DNA from: Rhizodiscina lignyota
Taxonomy: Eukaryota > Ascomycota > Dothideomycetes > Aulographales > Rhizodiscinaceae
Direction: 5' to 3'
Length of the DNA: 64,000 nucleotides
Assembly (NCBI GenBank): GCA_010015805.1
Contig: ML978147.1
Span: 62,001 to 126,000 of the forward strand
In this document: one piece after another, positions 55,216-64,000 of the stretch
Numbering within the stretch: the first letter of the stretch is position 1
Layout: each line of letters opens with the position of its first letter
Notes under the pieces: generated by a model
Databases searched by the model: none
Told to the model about the DNA's origin: nothing
What the model saw: only the letters and a program-made list of their open reading frames with translations
Translations under genes and position numbers: made by a program

Positions 55216-57354
55216 GAGAACCAAGACGGTCTGAATGGGATTGGATCTCAGTTCATTGGGCCAATTATGTTGAAATATACGGTTATGTCCGGGACAGAAC
55301 GAGGCTCTATCACTATGCATGGCTAGTTAGTAGTCAGTCGTGCCCAGTGGTGCGACGTAGATTATTATATGGCTGCCTGTGCCTGCTTACCGTCTGCTAT
55401 TTTCTCTCTTCTGCCTTCTCTCCTTTGAATTCATTTTCCGTCGTTCTCACATTCTTCTTGCGTGAGCTCTTGTCCACATATTGCGTATTTCGTTCCCTAG
55501 TCCAATGGTTCCTTCGCAACTAAGCTCAAACTTACATTCGAGGATTATACCTCAGGGATAGAGCGCGAGGAATTATTTCAGCTTACGCAAAATCTCTGCG
55601 AGACAGATCCAACTTATTTCAAGATATGTCGGCTGACAGGAGAGAAGACTATATACGAAATCTTCACCTGTATACTGCATTAGTACCCGACTACTTCCAC
55701 TGCCGAGTCCAAGGATTACTGATAAGACCAATTCTCATTTTATTTGCCTCATCGAAAACTATTACCCTTCGGCGACCTCGAAGGCGACTACATCGACATG
55801 TTTTCAAAGACGTCTTAAATCTAGTCAGTCGGTAAGAGATAAATCAGAGGGTGAAAGATATCCAGCACATAAGGACCCGAAAGACCACAAGATGTGGGTC
55901 GTCCATGTCATTACCAGATACGGCATCTGCATGCTTGGCATCCTCTCCTGGCCTCCGAACCAATACGGCAGAGACCTGCGAAGAAAGTACGACATACACG
56001 GAGGACCTTCATCAAGGAGGCCCTGCAGAAGCAGACCTGTTTTCGTGGCCACGAGCGAGGAACCGGAATATAGCACTATGCAAATCGCAAGTACATCATA
56101 GCAAAGACATCAGTGAACGTATCAGAGGCTCCCTTCGGTATATATGTTCCACCACTTCCCATAGAGCTTCCTTCCTCAGTCAACGTCGTTCTACACTAGT
56201 GGCTGAGATGGGCGGAGCCAGACGTCAGCAGAGCGAGAAGTCGTCGTATTCGAAACTTTGGAGGTTGCTGATGATCATCACCATCTCAACATCATAGCGA
56301 TCGCCATGTTGTCAGATGTGATAAGGCCTAGATGTATCCTCTAGCTACGTTACGAAAGAAAGCGACTATTTCGTCTTGCAACGATGGACAAGCCCGTGCT
56401 TGTGCCAGCCTGAAAGAGGAAGAGGTTAGTGCGATCAGCCATGGTGGGAATATGAGATCGAACGAACAGTTGCTCCTTCGGAAAATGAAAAGATACTTGG
56501 CACACATCGAAAAACCGAAAGAGGACAAAGATGGGAACATGAAGGGTGATTGAAGACAGCTGCAATCTTTCCAGTGGCGAAAGTCGCCAGATGAGAACAC
56601 TCCTGCTGAAGACCAATCATCTTCTCAGATCCAGAAGTCTATCGGAGAGCAAGGGCAGTGTTTTCACACTAATTTGAATCCCAGCTCGTTAGCACTATGG
56701 AAGTGCCAGAGGGTATTAGCTAGCCGCCCTTCCGTGTATATAAACTATCACTTCCCACGGAGCACCCTTTCTCGACCTTTCCCTACGTCCATAACTGCAT
56801 TCATCTACTTAAACGGACGCGCCGGTTCAAGGCCGGAGAGAGATCATCGCTGTAATCAAAGCCACAGGCGACACTGTTCACAGCACGGGAGCTATGCACT
56901 GCGTGTTCAGCATGCAGTTAACGAAACTGAATTTTACTCAAGTCGTTGCAAGGCGTATGAGCGAATCCTGCGCACAATTCAACATATCCTCCACGCACAA
57001 GTCAGTCAAGACTCAACCTTGTACAAATGTGACAACAACACCCTTCAGTAACAGGATCAATCGAGAGAAGGTGAGGAATCATTGATCATGATTGATGGTA
57101 TTACAAAGGCGTACAAAAGAGCCATCATCTCGGGAGTCCGAGGTCATTATTTACAAGTAGGTAATTCCCACAAAAGGGAATCCGTCAGGGAGCGTCATCA
57201 GCGAACCAATTGCGTTCGCGGCCGAAATCCAGCCCAGCCCAGCCCCAGGCCATGTACAAGCAGCGCCAAATCCGAACCTGCAGAAAAACATAGCGCCAGT
57301 CATGCAATTACCATGCCCATTTCAGTCCTTTCTCAGTTCCATGCCAGGGTCTAA
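55216..57354. other. 2.1-kb intergenic region
   Basis: Between convergent DUF2231 and protease-like genes. Chance-like ORFs only. Two diverged copies of a TATATA-plus-CACTTCCCA segment lie at about 56131-56180 and 56727-56775 (see finding). Confidence 0.5.
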
Positions 57355-59696
57355 TCACTCATAGCTGAACCTTCTCCTGTACCTCTCGCTGACAGGGCTC
57401 TCTTCTCCCACGACAGTTGCATCTCCACCACTGCTGAACGTCCCCGTCCCGGGAGCAATCGGACTCAGTGGGCTGAACAACATTGTTCTCTCGCCGTCAC
57501 TGCTTCCACCGGCAGGCCCACTAATCGGGCTGACCAGATTCAAATTATCCCGCTCAAACGGACTCAACTCGATGATATCGTTAGGATTGACCTGCCGTCT
57601 CGGCGGTCTCCCATTGCCGGCATTATTGCCATTCGACGCGACGTTCGTGTTGACAGTGAGATAGTCCCTCTCCTCCATCCCGGCCGCACTCCCAGGCGTT
57701 ATCGGACTCGGTGCGTTCTCGCTCCTTGGTGTCCCTGCGGCGCCTGTCACGAACGGGAATGGCGGTGGACTGACCGGCGTGGTGGGCGTATTGGCCTGCG
57801 GGTCGGTGCCATTATATCTCGCTTCTCTCACTTGCATCGCTTCTTTTACACCTAATTGGCGGCCTCCGGCTTCCTGTCGGGCAGGCATATCACCCATCAT
57901 CTCGAAGATCTCGCGCGGCTTGCTGTCTGCCTCGACTGGCGCGCTCGAGGAGCCCGGAGACGTAGGGATGCCAGATGAGCTAGTCAGCAGTGTGCTACCG
58001 GCCATGTCGCCATCGGACAGCGGACGCTTGTGCATGCTGCCAGTCTCGACTTTGAGAGGCTGTTGAGTCGCGTCGAGCTCGGCCTTCGGAATGACGTTGT
58101 TTTCGCGGGACGCACGGCGTGATGCTCTGTTCGACGGCTCCGCAGACGTAGGATCTGGCTCGGGGGTTTCGAGCTTCTCGTGGTCGTCTGAGTGGCCTTT
58201 AGCGGCCTTTCTTCTACGGCGGATGAAGAAGAAAAGGCCGATGACGAGGATTGCGACTGCAGCGCCAATGCCGACTGCGATGCCGACGATGGCGCCGGTA
58301 CCCAAGCCAGAGGATCCACTGGAACCTCCGCTCGACGCAGACGACGAGCTTCCGCTTCCGTCGTCTCCAACAGTCTCGTTAGGGGAACGGACGGCAACGA
58401 GGTGTTCCGTCATGTCTTCGACCCAGGCGCATTGGCTGACGTTGAATGTCTCACGTTCCCAGTCGACAAAGAGGTAGGCTTCTTGTAGGAATGTACGTCC
58501 GAGCGTGTATTGGGTGTCGTTCGTGGCGCGGCGAAGAGGGAAGTAGTAGGATTGTGCAATGAGACCTTGGTACGGAGGTGTGGCTTGCATGTCAAATGCA
58601 GCGTATGGGAGGGTAATGTTTACCGTTGGGCCGCCGGAGAAACCTTGGCCAAGAGTGAATGTGACATTGGGATTGCTTTTAGTAAGAGAATTGTGCAGGT
58701 CCTGATTGACAAGGTATAGGTCGGTGTCGTTGTCGTAGGTGAGACCGAACGCCATTTCGAACGATTGGCAAGCTTCCAGCGGAAGCCAAATCTGTGGGAC
58801 GGTGGAGTCGACATAGGCGTATATGGCACTGGGAAGGAGATCGTCATCGGACCAAGTGCTGTTGGCACCCGCAATCTTTTGAATTGCGACGACGAGATCG
58901 CGTTCGTTGTTAGGAGCGAAATTAAAGGAGAGATCGTTTGGAATAAAGCGGGATGAGTCATAACCACCCAGCGTTAGACTTGCCAGGACCTCCGTGAAGC
59001 CTTATTCATGTTAGCACCGGAAATAGTAGGTGAAGAGAGAGACGTACGATATTGTGCGCCAGCCGTATAGCCGAATGTCAAGCTTGGGATCATCTTGTCC
59101 TGCTTCAGCGTGCTGATATAGCTCGGCGATGGCTCATTGAAGGATGTGAAATTCGTAGGTTTCGGATTGACGCCAAAATGCCCGAACCAAAAGTCTTCGG
59201 CTCCCAGTCCTCCTATTGTCATGTTCTTCAGCGTTGGTCCTCCTTGACCTTGGCCACCCAGCGTGACGACGTCGAAGCCATAATCCGCATCACCTTCGTA
59301 CCCAAGATTCAGTTCAGTCCATAGCAGAAATCGTCCTTCGGAGATCCACGTGCTCGACTCGTTGCTGTAGTATATACCTCCTCTTTCGTCGGGGCAATTG
59401 GAATCTGAGATGCCTTCACATCCTCTGGGCGCGATAACCCACGTCTGCTGGCTGGCCGTCGAAATCTGTAGCCTCACCGTCTGCGGTGGCGTGCCCACTT
59501 GCACTGTGAATGTGTTCCACGAGCCATCGATGCCCTCCCAATTCTGCGCGGGATCAAAGGATATTGGTGCAGAAATCGTGTCTCTCGTGTGGATGTCGAC
59601 GTCTGAACAATACGCGAATCTCGCGACAGTCAAGAGAAGCGATGGGAGGAGGAAGTCGAGGTAGGAACCGCGCCTGCGGCGCCGCGTGCCATACAT
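57355..59696 (-). CDS. Membrane-anchored aspartic-protease-like protein, probably inactive
   Basis: Exons 59696-59048 and 59000-57355 encode 764 residues; the 47-nt intron is in phase (GTACGT/AATAAG). A hydrophobic N-terminus (DFLLPSLLLTVARFAYC) is followed by a pepsin-like domain with VQVGTPPQTVRLQ and SLTLGGYD. The first catalytic motif, normally DTG, is Ser79-Thr80-Ala81. The second has Asp281 but reads DST rather than DTG/DSG. A single transmembrane helix at about 452-476 is followed by RRRRK and a 285-residue Ser/Pro-rich cytosolic tail. Catalysis is unlikely; a wall- or surface-sensing receptor role is an inference. The ATG at 59696 is preferred because the further-upstream start codon is non-ATG. 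Confidence 0.88.
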
Positions 59697-62305
59697 GGCC
59701 GCGAGGAATTGGGTCACGGTGTGAGGCTGCTGGAGGTGCTGAAGCTCATAGCGGTGTTGTTCGTCCCCAACTGTGGGTCTCCGCGAACTCGTTGCAAGTA
59801 CAGGCGCAAGTACAGGTCACACACGACGCACAAGAGAATTGGAAATTAATCGCACTCAACGAAAGGACGCCGCAACTGGCAAGACGGGTAGCGGCAGAAT
59901 GGCTGGAAGCGAAGGTGTGCGGTCCAGCGCGGAGAAGGCAGGGCGAGAGGAGGCATGGTGTGCACGGATTTCCCTTTCGCTCGCCGCCAACCCAACCTGT
60001 TTGGACTGCACGCGTTGCCGGCTGCGTGAGCCTGAACTGAACTGGCGCAACGGTCCTTTAGCGGCATACCCTTGTCCCGGTCTGTCTAGAGCTTAATGCA
60101 AAATGCACGAATCATTGGCTGAGACAGCGCAACGGCATGGGGACGGGTTGGGGCGATTCCAGGTGCGGAATGGCTGCCAATACTCTTGAGTGGGCTCCAG
60201 ATAAGCGGATAATTGATGAAGGACCGGTAGGACTGGGAGAGTTTGACATAATATTCTAGATTGAAATTGAGTTGTAATCCTCTGTAGATGAAATGTACGT
60301 GTGGTGCGTAAGAAGGTCACTGTCTGCTCTCGACTGTTGTGTAGAGATGATATAGCTGTTCCAGAGGGAGCGTAAGTGACATCTGCACGGCTTCTGGATG
60401 TGGCGAAATCGAGCGCAGCGATAACCGAAAGGGACAAAGCTTAGGGTAGAGCCGCGAACTACGGTCGGCATGAACTGAGCTATCTGCCTGCGTCCCTTCA
60501 GATTTCTAGAGCGACACTTTGTTCTCCGGTGTCTCACACGGCGGTTTGAACTCCTGAATTTCCCCGGCCGTAGACTTGTGGCATGTTTCAAGGCTGGTGG
60601 TTACAACAGCATCGAATATGAAATCCTGGCATCAGGACCTCGTCAGCCCGTCAGCCCTGTCCCAATTGCGGAATGTGACAGGCTGTTGCTTCTCAGCTGC
60701 GCGTCATGGCAATATTGCGACTGCTGCCCCTCTGGCCAGGGCGATGGGTTCGGATGACACGGTGGCACAAATACTCTTGTGCGGCCATCGCATACTGAGA
60801 CAGGAGAGGAGAGTGCCTGTTCCTGAAGATATTGCACGTACCTGTAATGCTGTGTGTGCCCGAGTACCTGTCGGCTTCGAGCGGTATCTCAAGTTACTCA
60901 ACCCAAGAGCCGCTGCGTTGGATATGTACGTTGCTGTAGGCAAGGGATGTGCCTAAATGATGGTCTAAAGTTAAACGCACATCCATTTGGCGAGCGCACG
61001 AGAGGAATCATGTGCGACTGCAAATCCAGGGACCCTGCATCGCGAGCGCAGCCCAAAGAGGTGAAGCACTGCTGCTTTTGCAGGAGGCCGATTACGTGTG
61101 ATTCGTCCAGCGGCTGAGTAAACCTGACAGGATCCTTGGCCCGCAGCAAAAAGTTATTGGAAGTGAGAGTGCGATCCACAGCTGCGAATTGCGCGTAGTT
61201 GCCCACTGGGACGGCTGTGAAGAGGCACGTAATCGCCGTACTCTGCCAAAGGTAGAGGGCGCGCAGAGCGGAGTAGAGAGTGCCAGCTCCAGCTCAGACG
61301 ACGCCTAGCGAGAAGAGCGGGGATGCCGAGCGTGCCTCTGCTTGCGCTGGTTCCGAGGCGGCCACGATGCAAAGGCAAGCGCACAGAAGAATCAAGGCCA
61401 GCGACGTGCGCTTCAAGACCAATCGCCGCGCGCGAAGGAATGGCCTCGCTCCGACGCCTGCGACAGGCTGGAGCGAGCGAAACACCGCTGCAATACCGCT
61501 CCCTTGCCGTCGTTTGGCTGGAGGCCCAGCAGGAGCGAGGAAGTGCGTCGGCCACGCAGCAAACAAGCTCGCACGTGCGGGAGGAGAGGCTGAAAGCGAG
61601 GGCATGTTGCATGATTCGATCGGGACCGCCACTGTGGGGAGCCTGAGCTGATTGATGTGCAGCGAATTCCGTGCTCTGGCTGCAGCAGATTCGCTGGCTG
61701 GACTCCGGCAGCGCGTCGCCTGTGCGCCGGAAGAGCAGTCTTCCTCTGCCTCTGCATGCCTTTGCGGGGGGTTGGGCGGCGTGTGGTGTTGAGCTGCGTC
61801 TGGACTGCGCCGCGGCCCCTGCGGCCAAGATATGGATATGGGCCGATGCTGGAAGCTGCATCCATGCACTCCGTCAACCCAAATCGCGAAGTCCCATCAA
61901 GCCCCATGAAGCCCATGGAGTGCCGGGCCTGCTCGCGGCCAGCGGCCAGCCTCGTCAGTGGCACCAGAGTCGGCGGGACAAGGCCTCCACAGCCGTCCTC
62001 GCCTCCTCCATCCCTACCCACACCGGGCATGGGCACGGGCGTGCAAAATGTCTGTCACTCTTGTCGTCGGTAGACCTTGTCCTACTGCCATATTCCGATT
62101 CCACCTGAGAAATACCGCTCGTTTCTGTTTCTCTCGTGCCTCGTCTTCGGAACTGGCAAATTAATCGTAATGAATCCCGACTGCTCGCTGAATTGAAGAA
62201 CATCACGCTATCGCCACTCGTTGCGTTGCATTCGCTCGTCGTCTCATGGAAGTCAACTCACCGTCGTTTCAACGGAGGTGAACGTCCTGTGAAACGGACA
62301 TCAGG
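59697..62305. other. 2.6-kb divergent intergenic region
   Basis: Upstream of both the protease-like gene (minus) and the repeat protein (plus). Long GC-rich frames at 61154-62108 overlap on both strands and look like chance. No repeat or RNA gene identified. Confidence 0.55.
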
Positions 62306-64000
62306 ATGCTCCTCCCGAACACCTTACTTGCCGCTTCGATATGGACGCTCGCATGCTGCACCCAGTTTGAGCGTCCACATCCAAGGCACCGTGTAGCAAG
62401 AGGCCATTCATTCGGTATGCGCATCAGATCCTGTTCCTGAGATGCGGTCTGCCATGATGCATGAATTTACTGACAAGCTGCAGCTTTTTACAACACCTCG
62501 GCTCCGATCACATCAACAACATCAACATCGAGTCAGGAGTCAAGTTCAAGTCCAAGCAGTATCTCGATTCTAGAGGATTCAAAACCGTCGTTGCCATGGT
62601 CGAGTTCAACAGCAGTGGAACCTGACGCCCAGCCACCGGCAATCCATGCAAATGGGCCGAAAACGAGTTCTTCATCCTCACCATCAGAAGCACCTTCGTT
62701 AAGTCCACCTAGCCCACCCTCGTTTCCTGTGTATCACCCCTCAAACTCGACTTCGATATCATCAACCTCCTCTTCTACCCACCCCAGCCATGTCCATCCA
62801 GCTGGGACCGCACCGAGTCAGGTTTCTCCAAGTCCACTAGCAGGAACAGCTCCATTCTCTCCCCATGTTCCTCCTCACTCTCCACCAGCGCCAAGTTCTT
62901 CTCCACCCCCCGTTCATCCGCGTCCAGTAGGCACTGCTCCATCAGCGCCTGACGTTCCATCGTTTTCCATTCCAGGAACTGTACCAAGGCCACCTCCTTC
63001 ACATGGAACCGCACCAAAGCCTCCTCCATCTTCGTCCTCGTCCTCGTCCTCAGCAATTTACGCAATTCCACCTCCTGTAGGCACCGGTCCATCCGTTCCA
63101 ATCGGTACTGGTCCTTCCATACCCATATGGACAGGTCCTTGGTCTCCAATTGGCACACGCTCTTCAACTCCAAGTGGTGCTGGTTCTTCAACTCCCATTA
63201 GTGCTGGCCATTCACCTCCGATAGGTACTGGCCCTTCAATTCCATTTGGCACTGGGCCTTCGATTCCGTTATGGACCGGACCTTCACCACCGACAGGTAC
63301 AGGCCCTTCGATTCCGTTATGGACTGGACCTTTACCACCATTTGGTACCGGACCAAAGACGAACTGTAGTACTGCTCCGTACCCGACTGCCCCCCTATAC
63401 ACAGCGCCTCGAGGCACTGGACCGATCGGAACTGGAATCTTTTCACCACCACCAACAAGGGTCATTCTTCCGCACAACACCTCAAAGACATTAGAATGCG
63501 GTGGCTGCACTATCTCACCAGTTGGTGCAACCATTGCATGGTGGTACCCGGACGAGTTCTTCTACGGCATCAGCACTCTTGTGAGCACCTTCTCAGGTAA
63601 TATGAGTGGCTACACTGCAGTTCCTGCTTCGGATACGTTTGATCTCGATGACAACCTGGTTCAAGTCACATACATCGAGACACCAGCATTCAACACGCAG
63701 TTCAACTACAGCTACATGGACTTTGTCCCCATCACATTGCCTCCACCTGTTGCGGCCGCAACGAGTGTCATCAGTGTCACTGCTGTGAAGCCGCTTTCAA
63801 CTGGACTGGTCAGCCCGGATGATGTAACCAATGCATGGCTTGATCCCATCCCAGAGGCCAGTGTGGTGGTCCCCGGAAGGCTTGCAAGCAGGACTGCCTT
63901 CTCAGCGTAAGCCTCTTTCATCCATTTAGCCTTGACCCTTCTGGATCAACTCAATAGCTAACTCATCAACAGCGCTTCAGGAACTCCATACCTCCACATA
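62306..64000 (+). CDS. Secreted Ser/Pro/Gly-rich repeat protein (partial, runs off the window)
   Basis: Exons 62306-62414, 62484-63906 and 63973 onward are in phase; the third exon leaves the window. The N-terminus MLLPNTLLAASIWTLACC looks like a signal peptide. A Ser/Pro-rich stretch is followed by about a dozen imperfect repeats built on GTGPSIPxWTGPxPP, then a Cys pair (LECGGCTISP) and a folded-looking segment with WWYPDEFFYGI. This suits a wall-bound or adhesin-like protein, but no known adhesin domain is recognised. The exon-2 acceptor has a tandem alternative 6 nt upstream (AAG at 62475-62477) that adds two residues in frame. Confidence 0.75.

Noticed and set aside
61154-62108. Long GC-rich ORFs on both strands
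   Set aside because: Mutually overlapping with biased composition and no motif.
1-64000. tRNA or 5S rRNA genes, CRISPR arrays
   Set aside because: No convincing B-box-like element with cloverleaf potential, and no regularly spaced repeat array was seen by eye; a tRNA scan would be decisive.

Overview
The window is nuclear DNA from a filamentous ascomycete (Pezizomycotina; a dothideomycete is my guess). The reasons are short introns with CTRAY-like branch sites, a HET-domain gene, Zn2Cys6 regulators, a BYS1-type secreted protein, a TEY-class cell-wall-integrity MAP kinase, a CmcJ/AsaB-family pair and long gene-free stretches. No tRNA, rRNA, CRISPR array, transposon or retroelement was recognised. 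Many genes are split, so I rebuilt exon structures by hand from splice sites, codon phase and family motifs. All are predictions without transcript support.

Layout. 0-9 kb: the 3' end of one gene, a short-chain dehydrogenase, an intronless CmcJ/AsaB-family oxygenase, an intronless two-domain protein of unknown function (helical then beta-rich), ESCRT-III Snf7, the telomere protein Ten1 (with a GC-AG intron) and a BYS1-like secreted protein. 9-16 kb: a membrane patatin-type lipase and an acyltransferase-3 membrane protein. 17-29 kb, the most accessory-looking part: a HET gene, an NmrA-like reductase, two divergent Zn2Cys6 regulators sharing a promoter that holds a palindromic CCG-N6-CGG site, an epoxide hydrolase and a homeodomain plus C2H2 factor. 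This resembles a small regulatory or catabolic neighbourhood; no PKS, NRPS or terpene synthase is present.

28.7-33.6 kb is a 4.9-kb stretch without a recognisable gene. It leads into a 1677-residue protein, a very long disordered Ser/Pro-rich region fused to a methyltransferase-like domain. 40-43 kb has an AusD-like methyltransferase and a small conserved fungal protein in three exons. 46-48 kb is the Slt2/MpkA MAP kinase, with an 11-nt micro-exon. 50-55 kb has a second CmcJ/AsaB-family gene, a MUP1-like amino-acid permease and a DUF2231 membrane protein. 57-60 kb is a membrane-anchored aspartic-protease-like protein without the usual catalytic motifs. The window ends inside a secreted Ser/Pro/Gly-rich repeat protein.

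The most notable features are three GC-AG introns among about 39 reconstructed, the MAPK micro-exon, an 83-codon open frame after the TGA of one regulator, the palindrome between the divergent regulators, and a long perfect inverted repeat at 44.6 kb. I found no clear new multi-gene defence or mobile system.
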